Below, in pieces: positions 45,588 to 54,402 of a DNA stretch of 64,000 nt. How positions within the stretch are numbered: the stretch's first letter is position 1; each line of letters begins with the position of its first letter. The position numbers and the translations under genes are program-made. This DNA is from Zoogloea sp. LCSB751 (GTDB lineage Bacteria; Pseudomonadota; Gammaproteobacteria; Burkholderiales; Rhodocyclaceae), in the NCBI RefSeq assembly GCF_002028455.1, contig NZ_MWUM01000021.1, positions 35,228 through 99,227 of the forward strand. The letters are read 5' to 3'. The notes under the pieces are model-generated. The model saw only the letters and a program-made list of their open reading frames with translations. It was not told the DNA's origin and searched no databases.

Positions 45588-47027
45588 ATGAGTCAGAACG
45601 ATCAGGATTTGTCGGCGTGGATCGCACGCATTCGCGGGTGTGAAATGCCCGTCTTCGGGCAGACGGTCCAGGCCCTGCGCACCATCATGAGCGATGACCG
45701 GGCGTCGGCATCGGCGCTGGCTCAGGTCATCCTCAAGGATGCGCCGATGACGTCCAAGGTGCTGCGTCTTGCCAACAGCGCTTACTTCAATCATGCCCAC
45801 CAGGGCGTCAATACGGTTTCACGGGCCATCGTGGTGCTGGGTTTCGATCCGGTGGCGGAGCTGGCCCTGTCGGTGTCCCTGATCGACTCCCTGCTGAAGG
45901 GGGGAGTGCGCAGCCGGGTACAGATCGAGATGGCCAGGAGCTTCCACGCGGCTGTGCAGGCGCGCTGGGTCGCGGCGCGGCGCGGCGATGGGGCGGGGGA
46001 AGAAGTGTTCATCGCCGCACTGCTGGCGCGCGTTGGTGAAATGGCCTTCTGGTGCTTTGGCGGTGAGCAGGCACAGACCCTCGACCGTTGCCTTACCCAG
46101 TCCCAGATTCGTGAGGAGGAGGCTCAGCAGGTCGTGCTGGGCTTTCCGTTGCGGCACCTGTCGGTCGGTCTCGTTCGGGAATGGCGTCTGGGCAGTATGG
46201 TCGCTGCGGCGCTGGAGGGCGATCCGCGCAGTCGGGGCCCCGAGCGGGCTGTCGTGCTCGGGCATCGGCTGGCGAGGGCAGCGGAAAGTGGATGGGACAC
46301 CACCATCGGTAAGCAGGCCATCCGTGATGTGGCGGATTACCTCGGGCAAAGCGTATCAGCCGTGCAGGTCGAGGTGATTGCCAATGCCAACGAGGCTGCG
46401 CGGGTGGCGGGTACTTTCGGTGCGCCGGAAGCGGCCAGGATCATCCCGCACCGGGACCTGCAGGCCGAGCCGGAGGTGCCTGCGGCGGTCTCTCCCAGTG
46501 GGCCCGATGCCGGCCTGCAGCTGCGCATCCTGCATGATTTGACCGCGTTGACCCTGAGCCGCGCCGGGATCGCCGACATCCTTCAGCTGGTGCTCGAGGG
46601 GGTATATCGGGGGGTTGGCTTTGAGCGTGTGGTTGTTGCGCTGCTGACGCCCGACCGGCGCGAACTGCAGGGCAAGGCGGCCTTGGGAGTGGGCGGGGAG
46701 AGTCTGTGCGCGCAGTTCGTGTTTCCGATGGACGGTGACCCCGACGACGTGGTCGATGCGGCCATCGACAGCGGCGTGCCCTGTTGGATCACGCCCAAGC
46801 GTGGCCAGACCGGCATCCGCCGTCTGTATCGGGTGACCGCCTGCAACAACGCCTTCATCGTGCCTTTTGGCATGCCCAACCGCCAGATCGGAGTGCTGTA
46901 TGCCGATCGGGGGGGCAAGCCGCTGGACGACGAGAGCTGGCGTGCGCTTCAGCATTTTGCGCTGCAGGCCAGCCTGGCGGTGGGGATGCGTGCTCCGGAC
47001 AGCGAATATTCGCAGTCCAAGTGGTGA
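45588..47027 (+). CDS. HDOD-domain signalling protein with C-terminal GAF domain
   Basis: A 479-residue cytoplasmic regulator. Residues about 15-215 form an HDOD domain (ILKDAPMTSKVLRLANSAYFN, TVSRAIVVLGFDPVAEL), an HD-like fold without the metal-binding His-Asp pair. Residues about 310-470 form a GAF domain (LQLRILHDLTALTLSRAGIADILQLVLEGVYRGVGFERVVVAL). Such proteins act in signalling linked to motility or stress; the ligand is unknown. GAGAGGTGA precedes the ATG. It stands alone after the secA terminator and before argJ. Confidence 0.85.
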   Translation: MSQNDQDLSAWIARIRGCEMPVFGQTVQALRTIMSDDRASASALAQVILKDAPMTSKVLRLANSAYFNHAHQGVNTVSRAIVVLGFDPVAELALSVSLIDSLLKGGVRSRVQIEMARSFHAAVQARWVAARRGDGAGEEVFIAALLARVGEMAFWCFGGEQAQTLDRCLTQSQIREEEAQQVVLGFPLRHLSVGLVREWRLGSMVAAALEGDPRSRGPERAVVLGHRLARAAESGWDTTIGKQAIRDVADYLGQSVSAVQVEVIANANEAARVAGTFGAPEAARIIPHRDLQAEPEVPAAVSPSGPDAGLQLRILHDLTALTLSRAGIADILQLVLEGVYRGVGFERVVVALLTPDRRELQGKAALGVGGESLCAQFVFPMDGDPDDVVDAAIDSGVPCWITPKRGQTGIRRLYRVTACNNAFIVPFGMPNRQIGVLYADRGGKPLDDESWRALQHFALQASLAVGMRAPDSEYSQSKW

Positions 47028-47114
47028 GGTGGGACGCGCGCGAGTGCGCCGGTAACGGCTCCGGGATTATCATGCGGGTCTTTGTTTACCCGTACTCGTC
47101 TCCGGAGTTCCGCC

Positions 47115-48353
47115 ATGCCCGTCCTGCTTTCCCCTCCTGATGCTTCAGCCCTGTTCCCGGTTGCCGGTGTTCGCCTCGGTGTGACCGAAGCGGGTGTTCG
47201 CAAAGCCAACCGGAAGGACCTTACGCTGATCGAACTGGCGCCGGGCTCCCGGGTTGCCGGCGTGTTTACGCAGAACCGCTTTTGCGCCGCGCCGGTACAG
47301 GTGTGCAAGGCCCATCTGCCGTCCGGAAACATCCGGGCGCTGGTAATCAATACCGGTGTCGCAAATGCCGGTACCGGTGAGCCCGGTTTGGCCGCCGCAC
47401 GGGAAACCTGTGCCGCAGTGGCCGCCCAGTTGGCTGTGGAGCCCAGTCAGGTGCTGCCGTTCTCTACCGGTGTGATCCTCGAACCCCTGCCCGTGGATCG
47501 ACTGGTGGCGGGGCTGCCGGCTGCGAAGTCGGCCTTGAAGGCGGATGGCTGGCATGACGCCGCCCACGGCATCATGACCACCGATACGGTGGCGAAGGCC
47601 ACCTCCCGCCAAGTCCGCATCGGCGGCAAGACGGTGACCCTGACCGGGATTTCCAAGGGCGCCGGGATGATCAAGCCTAACATGGCGACCATGCTCGGTT
47701 TTCTGGCCACGGACGCTGATGTGGCACAGCCGGTGCTGGACGCGCTGCTGAAGGAAGTGGCCGATCTTTCTTTCAACAGCATCACGGTGGACGGCGACAC
47801 CTCCACCAACGACAGTTACATCCTCATCGCCACTGGCCAGGCCGGCAACGCGACCATCGCCGACACGACGTCGGCGGACTACGCGGCCTTCCGTGCCGCG
47901 GTGCTCGAGGTGTCCATCTGGCTGGCTCAGGCCATTGTGCGCGACGGCGAGGGCGCGACCAAGTTCATCACCCTGCAGATCGAAGGGGGCAAGGATCGTG
48001 AAGAGTGCCGCAAGGTGGGCTACGCGATCGGCCATTCCCCACTGGTCAAAACGGCCTTCTTTGCATCCGACCCCAATCTGGGACGGATTCTGGCTGCGAT
48101 CGGCTATGCCGGCATCGGTGATCTGGACGTTTCCAAGCTGCGTGTCTGGTTGGCCAGCAACGGCGAGGAGGCCTTGGTCGCTGAACAGGGCGGGCGTGCC
48201 GCAAGCTACCGGGAGGAGGCTGGGGCGCGGATCATGGCGGCAGCGGAGATCACCATCCGGGTCGATCTGGCCCGTGGCGCGGTGTCAGCGACCTTGTGGA
48301 GCTGTGACTTCTCGTACGATTACGTGAAGATCAACGCGGACTATCGTTCGTAA
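47115..48353 (+). CDS. argJ: Bifunctional ornithine acetyltransferase / N-acetylglutamate synthase
   Basis: A 412-residue N-terminal-nucleophile enzyme of cyclic arginine synthesis that transfers acetyl from N-acetylornithine to glutamate. The autocleavage site is in GAGMIKPNMATML, before the Thr that becomes the nucleophile of the beta chain. Other signatures are NTGVANAGTGE, TGVILEPLP, DGDTSTND and the C-terminal NADYRS. CCGGAG precedes the ATG at 47115, which starts at the conserved region; an earlier in-frame ATG at 47082 is rejected. Confidence 0.96.
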   Translation: MPVLLSPPDASALFPVAGVRLGVTEAGVRKANRKDLTLIELAPGSRVAGVFTQNRFCAAPVQVCKAHLPSGNIRALVINTGVANAGTGEPGLAAARETCAAVAAQLAVEPSQVLPFSTGVILEPLPVDRLVAGLPAAKSALKADGWHDAAHGIMTTDTVAKATSRQVRIGGKTVTLTGISKGAGMIKPNMATMLGFLATDADVAQPVLDALLKEVADLSFNSITVDGDTSTNDSYILIATGQAGNATIADTTSADYAAFRAAVLEVSIWLAQAIVRDGEGATKFITLQIEGGKDREECRKVGYAIGHSPLVKTAFFASDPNLGRILAAIGYAGIGDLDVSKLRVWLASNGEEALVAEQGGRAASYREEAGARIMAAAEITIRVDLARGAVSATLWSCDFSYDYVKINADYRS

Positions 48354-48374
48354 GAAACCATGGAGTGCGCTGTG

Positions 48375-49589
48375 TCAAACGTTCTGGCGCAGCGCATCCA
48401 CCACCTCCAGCCGTGTCACCTTGAGCGCGGGCAGGATGGAGGCCAGTATCGTGGCGAACAGTCCGACGCAGGCTGAGGACAACAAAGTCGCTGGTACGAT
48501 CCGGATGTAAGCGGTATAGCCGACATTGGCGTTGGGGGGCGGTGGCATGGATATGCCAATGGCTGAGATACCCAAGGCGATCAGTGTGCCGATCAATACG
48601 CCGAGCAAGGCTCCCGCCAGGCCGATCGTCGCGCTTTCCATGATGATCAGACGTACGATGTCTCTTGAGCGATTGCCGAGTGCCTGCATCGTGCCGAACT
48701 CGCCCTGGCGTTCGAAGACGCTCATATTCACGCTGTTGCTGACGGACAGCAGGACCATGAGCAGGATGATGAACTGCAGCACGCCGAATTGGCGTTCATA
48801 GAGCTGGACGGTCTTGTCGTAGAAGTCTGAAAGATTCTTCCAGCTGCGTACTTCGTAAGGACTGTTCGCCAGTTCAGCGGAGATCTCGCGGAGGGCCTTG
48901 TCGGTATCTTCCGTCTTGTGCAGTGACGCCACAAGTAGATTGGCTCCCTGGGTGAACATGAGCTCTCTGGCGGCTGCAAGTGGGATGCGTACTGCGCGGG
49001 CGTCGAAATCCTTGGAAAAGCTCTGGAACACACCAATGACTTCAAAGTCGAGGGTGTTCATGGCCCCTTCCGCTGCCGACAGCACGAGGGTGACGCGATC
49101 GCCCGGATTGAGGCCCAGCGTCTTGGCTACGCCTTGGCCGATCAGAATGCCATCACGATCCTTGTCGGTCAGGTGGCGCCCCGCGGCAATCGTGATGAAA
49201 CTGCCGAGTTGGACTTCCTTGTCCGGCTCGACGCCTTCGCCGAATATGGACAGGTCACGCTTGCCGTTATTGAGGAGGCCGGTGAAAAAGATGCGTGCCA
49301 TGACCTCGTCGACCGCCGGGTTGCTCTTGATCTGCTTGACGAGCGCTTCAGGGGCGTCGATCAGAAAGCGTTCGGGTGATCGGGTGCCTTTGCTGAGGAA
49401 GTCCTTCTTGAAAACCTGGATGTGTCCGGTCTGGGAGTGGATGATCGCTTCGCCCAGTTGGATATAGGTGTCCTGCACGAATCCGCCTGCCAGGATCAGA
49501 CCCGTAACGCCGAAAATGATTGCGGCAAGGGTCATTGCGGTCCGGGTCTTTTGCCGGAGAACGTTGCGGAGGGCGAGTTTGAATCGCAT
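48375..49589 (-). CDS. ABC transporter permease, FtsX/MacB type (second of a pair)
   Basis: A 404-residue permease: one N-terminal transmembrane helix (about 18-38), a large periplasmic MacB-like domain (about 40-270) and three C-terminal helices (about 275-385) with the FtsX-type FERQGEFGTMQALGNRSRDI segment. It resembles the lipoprotein-exporting LolC/E and MacB class. It is a paralogue of the gene just upstream on the same strand (13-base gap), so the two probably form a heterodimer. The cognate ATPase is not in this stretch. The substrate is unknown. Confidence 0.85.
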   Translation of the reverse strand: MRFKLALRNVLRQKTRTAMTLAAIIFGVTGLILAGGFVQDTYIQLGEAIIHSQTGHIQVFKKDFLSKGTRSPERFLIDAPEALVKQIKSNPAVDEVMARIFFTGLLNNGKRDLSIFGEGVEPDKEVQLGSFITIAAGRHLTDKDRDGILIGQGVAKTLGLNPGDRVTLVLSAAEGAMNTLDFEVIGVFQSFSKDFDARAVRIPLAAARELMFTQGANLLVASLHKTEDTDKALREISAELANSPYEVRSWKNLSDFYDKTVQLYERQFGVLQFIILLMVLLSVSNSVNMSVFERQGEFGTMQALGNRSRDIVRLIIMESATIGLAGALLGVLIGTLIALGISAIGISMPPPPNANVGYTAYIRIVPATLLSSACVGLFATILASILPALKVTRLEVVDALRQNV

Positions 49590-49602
49590 GATCAGGTCGT
49601 GT

Positions 49603-50838
49603 TCAGCGTTGATGACGCAGGGCGTCAACTATGATCATCCGCGATGCCTTCCAGGCTGGCAGGATGCTTGCCAGCAGGGTAGTCAGCACAGCCAGGGCCA
49701 TCGCCTCGATCACCAGCTCCCCGTTGACATTGATGTGGCCGGTGAAGCCAGTTGTCATGCCAGGGGCGGGGGGCATCGGGATGCCGAAATGGGAGATCAC
49801 GGACGCGAGTACTCCGCCCACGGTGACACCGATGGCTCCACCCATGAGGCCGAGCAACAGGCCTTCGAGCAGGAACATGCGCATCACATCGCGGCGCCGG
49901 AGTCCAAGGGCCATGACAGTACCGATTTCTCCGGTGCGCTCGATGACAGCCATGGAGAGCGTATTCGTGATTGACAGTATGATGATGATTGCAATCAGGA
50001 GTTCGACCCCCCCGATCTGGCGCGACATCAAATCCACGGTTTTCTTGTAGAAGTCGGCGAGTTCGTGCCAAGCCACGAATTCGATGTCTGTGCGATTGCT
50101 GTCGGCCTTGATTTGGGCGAGCAAGCTGTCTGTGTCCTCGGTGTGGTCGAGCAGCACCAGCCAATTGGTTGCGCCGCTGACTTTGGAGAGCTGTTGGGCA
50201 ATCGGGAGCGGCGTACGCAGGAAGGCGTCGTCATAGGCCTTGGTTGCCGTGATGAACAGGCCCCGGATGCGGCACTCAACAGCGCTGATGCCTCCCTTTG
50301 GGGTTGAGGCCAATAGCACTACCGTGTCTCCCGTCTTGATCCCTAGGTTGGCAGCGAGCCCTTCGCCGACCACGATTCCGTTGGGCTCGTCGGCCGACAG
50401 GGGTTGTCCATCGACGATGACCAAGCCCAGGCTCAGTTCCTTTTCACGGGTCGGGTCTACGCCCTCACCGGAAAAACCGATGCTGGAGTCCTGATGGCTG
50501 ATCAGTCCCGTGAACACCAGGCGTGGAGCGATGGTCTTGACGCCAGGCGTGTGTTCTATTTGCTGGAAGAGAGGATCTTGCTGCGACAGCAGGTACGCAT
50601 ACGGGTTTGCAAGTCCTTTTTCAAAGAACCCTGGCCGCACGATCTGGATGTGTCCGAGCTGCGAACGGATTGTCGCTTCGCGCATGCTGTTGAAAATCCA
50701 TTGGACGAATCCACCGGCCAGCATCAGCGCAATGACACCCCCGGCGATCGTAGCCAGGGCCAGGAGAGAGCGCCGCCGCTGACGGATAACGTTGCGGAAG
50801 GCGATCTTCGTGTCTTGAAAAAAAATGTCTGGCGACAT
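49603..50838 (-). CDS. ABC transporter permease, FtsX/MacB type (first of a pair)
   Basis: A 411-residue permease with the same layout as its downstream neighbour: an N-terminal helix (about 23-45, beginning LLALATIAGGVIALML), a periplasmic domain and three C-terminal helices. The IERTGEIGTVMALGLRRRDVMRMF segment is the FtsX-family coupling region that contacts the ATPase. Shared blocks such as GHIQ and GEGVxP show the pair arose by duplication. The ATG at 50838 starts at the conserved region. The upstream gap is shared with the divergent PEP-CTERM gene. Confidence 0.85.
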   Translation of the reverse strand: MSPDIFFQDTKIAFRNVIRQRRRSLLALATIAGGVIALMLAGGFVQWIFNSMREATIRSQLGHIQIVRPGFFEKGLANPYAYLLSQQDPLFQQIEHTPGVKTIAPRLVFTGLISHQDSSIGFSGEGVDPTREKELSLGLVIVDGQPLSADEPNGIVVGEGLAANLGIKTGDTVVLLASTPKGGISAVECRIRGLFITATKAYDDAFLRTPLPIAQQLSKVSGATNWLVLLDHTEDTDSLLAQIKADSNRTDIEFVAWHELADFYKKTVDLMSRQIGGVELLIAIIIILSITNTLSMAVIERTGEIGTVMALGLRRRDVMRMFLLEGLLLGLMGGAIGVTVGGVLASVISHFGIPMPPAPGMTTGFTGHINVNGELVIEAMALAVLTTLLASILPAWKASRMIIVDALRHQR

Positions 50839-51043
50839 GGGAAGTCGAGGCACTCGTCGATGCACATGTAGTGTTCTGCATCTTACCCGAGTTTGGTGTG
50901 GTCACCGGGCCAGAGTGCTGGTCAGCCCGGGAACCAGGGGGTGGCAGGGGTATGTCGGATTTTTTTACATGAGCGGCGATTTTGGGCACTCCTGAAGTCA
51001 AGGTGTTTTTTTAAGTTGTTGATTTGTATGTTCGTATTTTATT

Positions 51044-51059
51044 TGGCATGGGTGTTGCT
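51044..51059 (+). promoter_or_regulatory. Sigma-54 promoter of the PEP-CTERM gene
   Basis: TGGCATG, GGTG, TTGCT matches the RpoN consensus at all but one position. GG (51045-51046) and GC (51057-51058) are exactly ten bases apart. Transcription should start near 51070, giving a leader of about 48 bases that ends with a TAAGGA ribosome binding site. PEP-CTERM genes in related bacteria are known to be controlled by RpoN with the PrsK/PrsR system. Confidence 0.8.
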
Positions 51060-51117
51060 AGATGTTGGTACAGCCGCATCTTGCTAGCATCCAAAAACCA
51101 CTTAGTAAGGAATGATC

Positions 51118-51990
51118 ATGATCAAGAACAAGCTCGCAATCCTGTTCGCTAGCGGCGCCATGTTGCTCGCAGGGCAGGCAAACGCATTCGTGTTTAATTT
51201 TGGCCCTAGCGCTGGTTCGGTGAATTTCACTGAAATCGACTGGGCGTCCAACGGTTCGGCCTGGGTGAACGGCTTCGCCGGCGGTATCGATCCCACGACG
51301 GGTGCCGTGCTGGGTGTTGGCTCTACCTTCGACCTGTTCTACATTTCGAAGGCTGCTGCCCTTAACGATGGCAACAACACGACGGCGACCCTGGCCTTCA
51401 ACAATATCTTCAGCGCTACGGGTTCTACTGTTGGCGAACTGACGATCTTCGCGTCGATCAAGGAAACGATCACCAAGATTTCTGTCAACTCCTCCGGTCA
51501 GATCGTTGCCGATTTTTCGGTGGTTGCTGGTACTTGGAACGTCTTCTATGACAAGACTCCTGATGCCGATCTCGTGAGTGGCCTGAATTTCTCCGACGGT
51601 ATCGCTGTTCTGGGTGGTACTTTCAACGCGGGTGTTACGGGCTCCTTCACCAACATCATCGGCGCGCCGGGCGTTCTGGGCGCCAACGGCACCGGCTCCA
51701 ACTTCCTCGATGGCAAGGTGACGTCCGTGGATTCGGCCTATGTTCTGCCGAGCCCCGAAGACACCAATGCTTCTACCACGCTGCAGTATGGAACGAGCGC
51801 TCAGGGCTGGGTTCGTCCGACCGCTTTCAACGGCCTGGGCGGTTATGGCCCTACCGATACTCTGTCGAGCTTTGTGCTGAAGGCTGATGCCAACCAGAAC
51901 TTCACCAAGGTTCCGGAACCGACCTCCATGGCTCTTGTTGGTCTGGGTCTGGTTGGTCTGAGCGCTCTGCGTCGCCGCATTGCCAAGTAA
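51118..51990 (+). CDS. PEP-CTERM sorting domain protein
   Basis: A 290-residue exported protein. The signal peptide is residues 1-23 (ends AGQANA). A beta-rich Gly/Ala/Asn/Thr body (24-265) contains no cysteine. The C-terminal signal is VPEPTSMALVGLGLVGLSAL followed by RRR: the PEP motif, a transmembrane stretch and a basic end. Exosortase is expected to cut it and attach or release the body at the surface, often with exopolysaccharide. The exosortase is not in the window. The ATG at 51118 has AAGGA six bases upstream; an ATG at 51112 is too close. Codon use (many GCT, GGT, GTT) differs from neighbours and suggests high expression. A strong terminator follows. Confidence 0.92.
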   Translation: MIKNKLAILFASGAMLLAGQANAFVFNFGPSAGSVNFTEIDWASNGSAWVNGFAGGIDPTTGAVLGVGSTFDLFYISKAAALNDGNNTTATLAFNNIFSATGSTVGELTIFASIKETITKISVNSSGQIVADFSVVAGTWNVFYDKTPDADLVSGLNFSDGIAVLGGTFNAGVTGSFTNIIGAPGVLGANGTGSNFLDGKVTSVDSAYVLPSPEDTNASTTLQYGTSAQGWVRPTAFNGLGGYGPTDTLSSFVLKADANQNFTKVPEPTSMALVGLGLVGLSALRRRIAK

Positions 51991-52040
51991 AGACAGCTAA
52001 TAAAAAGCCCCTCGCTTGCGGGGGGCTCTGCTGGGCCTGT

Positions 52041-52082
52041 CCCTACTCTGCTTGTTGAGCAGAGTAGGGATTTTGTTTTTTT
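52041..52082 (+). terminator. Intrinsic terminator after the PEP-CTERM gene
   Basis: CCCTACTCTGC and GCAGAGTAGGG form a perfect 11-base stem, followed by ATTTTGTTTTTTT. A weaker hairpin (AGCCCC with GGGGCT, 52006-52027) precedes it, so the gene is closed by tandem stem-loops. Confidence 0.92.
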
Positions 52083-52161
52083 GACGTGTGCGAGGCGATC
52101 CGTGAGTACGAATTCGCATGCGTCGCGGCATGGGGCTTGGCCGGCGTAATGTCTCCGGCGC

Positions 52162-52950
52162 TTAGACGAGTGAGGATTCCGCCGTTTCGATCGTGTCGGC
52201 AACTGCCCGGAAGAAACGCGCCGCCGGCGCGCCACCCATAAGTCGCCGGTCGAAACTCATGATCAGCATCATGGTGGGACGGATCTCGACTTTCCCATCG
52301 ACGGCAATCGGCCGTTCCTTAACCATTCCGAACGAAAAGCCAATTGGCCAGGGCCAGTTGCCGACCAGCATGTCGACACCATACTTCGCGGGTGAGGAAA
52401 CCATGACAGAGCCGCCGCGATGCTCCACCCACAAGCCAGGCAACAGTCTTGGAAACTTGAGTACCGTGCGCGCCAATGGTGCAGGTAGGGACTTGACTAC
52501 ACGTTGCAGAAGCGCCCAACGTTCTCCATGGGGCCCTTCGGCCTTGGCAAGATGCTGTAATTCGGTGGTCAGCTTGACCAAGTCCAGCGTATCCGTATTG
52601 CGTATCGTGCCGGCGTAGACCGCCTGCTCGATGCCGGGCTCGTCGCGTTCGACGGCGACCGTGACGTGAATGTTTTCTAGTTGAATGATGCGCTTGAAGA
52701 AAGGCCATTCAAGGGTCATCCTGTTCGCGTAGGGATGCTTCTTGAGCATCAAGGAAACGGCTCGTGTCACGAAAGCCGTATATGAAGGCTTTATTCCTTG
52801 GTTTTCCCCGATTCTGGCTCTGAGGCGAACGCACTGCGTCATGTCTATTTCGGAAAGCATGGCAACTTTGTTGTCGCCATGGTTTTCGACGTTCATGCCG
52901 CCGATGACTTCAAAAAACCTATTCCGGGGCAAGAAGGAAAATTCGCGCAT
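52162..52950 (-). CDS. Stand-alone 2-oxoacid dehydrogenase acyltransferase domain, catalytic residues lost
   Basis: A 262-residue protein corresponding to the C-terminal catalytic (CAT-fold) domain of E2 acyltransferases, without lipoyl or peripheral-binding domains. The fold is recognisable (PSYTAFVTRAV, HPYANRM, VTVAVERDEPG, the long C-terminal strand RPTMMLIMSFD). The active-site motif DHRxxDG is D234-R235-R236-L-M-G239-G240, so both the catalytic His and Asp are missing. Acyl transfer by the usual mechanism is therefore unlikely. AAGGAG precedes the ATG. Function unknown; its neighbour encodes a glycosyltransferase on the same strand. Confidence 0.78.
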   Translation of the reverse strand: MREFSFLPRNRFFEVIGGMNVENHGDNKVAMLSEIDMTQCVRLRARIGENQGIKPSYTAFVTRAVSLMLKKHPYANRMTLEWPFFKRIIQLENIHVTVAVERDEPGIEQAVYAGTIRNTDTLDLVKLTTELQHLAKAEGPHGERWALLQRVVKSLPAPLARTVLKFPRLLPGLWVEHRGGSVMVSSPAKYGVDMLVGNWPWPIGFSFGMVKERPIAVDGKVEIRPTMMLIMSFDRRLMGGAPAARFFRAVADTIETAESSLV

Positions 52951-53196
52951 TTATTTTGCTCCTTATAGGAGGTTGTTCAGGCTTGGTATTGCGCCTGCGA
53001 AGGACCTGCGGATTCTTCGTATTCGTCGGGGCCTCAGGGAACGGAGCCGTCTCTTTCCGCATCGGCTCCGATCTTTCGACCGCCATGTCTGGCAGATGAG
53101 ATCGCATCAAGATCAGCGTGCAAGTCGGATCGATTGGGTAGATAGCCTTTGTCTGCTGGCCAATATCATACACATGGGATGTTCTGGGCGATTGCC

Positions 53197-54402
53197 TCAA
53201 TTTGCGAGACCGAGGCGCGATATGGCTTCTGTGAGGCGTAGGCGGTTGTCGTAGCAGGACATGATTTTTGCGTGGCGTTCGGTGCGGTCACGAAGGTGCC
53301 TGTCCGACATCATTGCTCTGGCCAGGACAGGGAGTTGGCCGCTGTTGATGTTCTGGTTGCGCAGGCATTGCGCCAGACCACACTTTTCAAGGTAGTGCAT
53401 GTTGAGGTACTGGTCCAGATTGCCGGGAATGCCCAGTACAGGTACGCCTCTCGCTATGGCCTGCGCTGACGTGGGGCTGCCACCGTTACAAACGACGAGG
53501 CTTGCTCTGGCCACAACCTGGTCGCCGGGAAGGTAGTCGGCGCTGAAGACCTGAGGATATTCAGGCAGGTCACGTGTCCCGGCGGTGGCGACGACCAATT
53601 GCGCGCCGAGCGACGTAAGCTGGCGTATCACCTCGGGCAGGAGCCTGCCGTCTCCCGAGCTCCCGAGTGTCACGTAAATCACCGCTTGGGCAGGGTCGAG
53701 GGAGCTCCACCAGTCCGGGAGCGGAATGTCCGGTGACCAGTTGATCGGGCCCAGGAACGATCCGCCTGGAATGTCTCCGGTCAGTCCGTAGGTTTCTGGA
53801 ATATCGCTGAAGAGATCCAGGTCTGCGTCGGTGTATACACGACGCAGGTCGCCGCCGAGAGATGGCAGGCCGTAGTGACGGCGCAACGCATTCATCGGCC
53901 GGGCGTGATACGCGAAGGCGAAGGGGCGTGCAAGATCGAATAGAAATTGCGACAGACCGACGCCGAGATAGGGAACCATCGGGAGATCAGGTACGACGAA
54001 GCGTGGCTTGAAGGCCGGACTCCAGTAGGCGTTGGTGATGGTGGCGTAGGGGATCTTTTGGCGGCGGGCCGATACCGAAAGGGAAATTCGAAAGTCGCCG
54101 ATCACGATATCAGGTCGGTAGGCGGATAGAACCGCCTCGTCTTCCATCGTGTAACGCAGGAGGGTCTCAAAGTCGAAAACCGGTTTCCCTTCCGCGAGAT
54201 TGGCGATGAAGCGCTCTTTCCCGGTGGGCGCAAGCGTGTGTGTCAGTCCTTTGAACGAGGCTAGAAAGCGTGAGGACTCCTGTGATGCCGCGAGGATGAC
54301 GTCGTGCCCATCGGCGAGCAGGAGTTCGGCCAGATGGAGTGGCCGCCCAAGGTGCGCCAGGGTGACGTCATGGGCCATCAGAAGAATTTTCTTGGGCGTC
54401 AT
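53197..54402 (-). CDS. GT1-like (UGT/MGT) glycosyltransferase
   Basis: A 401-residue GT-B glycosyltransferase. The N-terminal acceptor domain starts ILLMAHDVTLAHLGRPLHLAELLL. The C-terminal donor domain has YVTLGSSGDGRLLP and the nucleotide-sugar site CNGGSPTSAQAIARGVPVLGIPGNLDQ. That site matches the HGGxGT...P..DQ pattern of UGT-type enzymes but with Asn in place of the His. No membrane segment or signal. The acceptor could be a lipid, a carotenoid or a secondary metabolite; the sequence does not say. The ATG at 54402 has AAGGA upstream. Codon use is less GC-rich than in the flanking core genes. Confidence 0.8.
   Translation of the reverse strand: MTPKKILLMAHDVTLAHLGRPLHLAELLLADGHDVILAASQESSRFLASFKGLTHTLAPTGKERFIANLAEGKPVFDFETLLRYTMEDEAVLSAYRPDIVIGDFRISLSVSARRQKIPYATITNAYWSPAFKPRFVVPDLPMVPYLGVGLSQFLFDLARPFAFAYHARPMNALRRHYGLPSLGGDLRRVYTDADLDLFSDIPETYGLTGDIPGGSFLGPINWSPDIPLPDWWSSLDPAQAVIYVTLGSSGDGRLLPEVIRQLTSLGAQLVVATAGTRDLPEYPQVFSADYLPGDQVVARASLVVCNGGSPTSAQAIARGVPVLGIPGNLDQYLNMHYLEKCGLAQCLRNQNINSGQLPVLARAMMSDRHLRDRTERHAKIMSCYDNRLRLTEAISRLGLAN

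Noticed and set aside
53043..53068. GGAGCCG / CGGCTCC inverted repeat as terminator of the glycosyltransferase gene
   Set aside because: The loop is long, no T-run follows on either strand, and it is about 130 bases from the stop codon.
52742..53254. 170-codon plus-strand frame across the acyltransferase start and downstream gap
   Set aside because: It is antisense to the acyltransferase for its first 200 bases, has no ribosome binding site and no recognisable domain.
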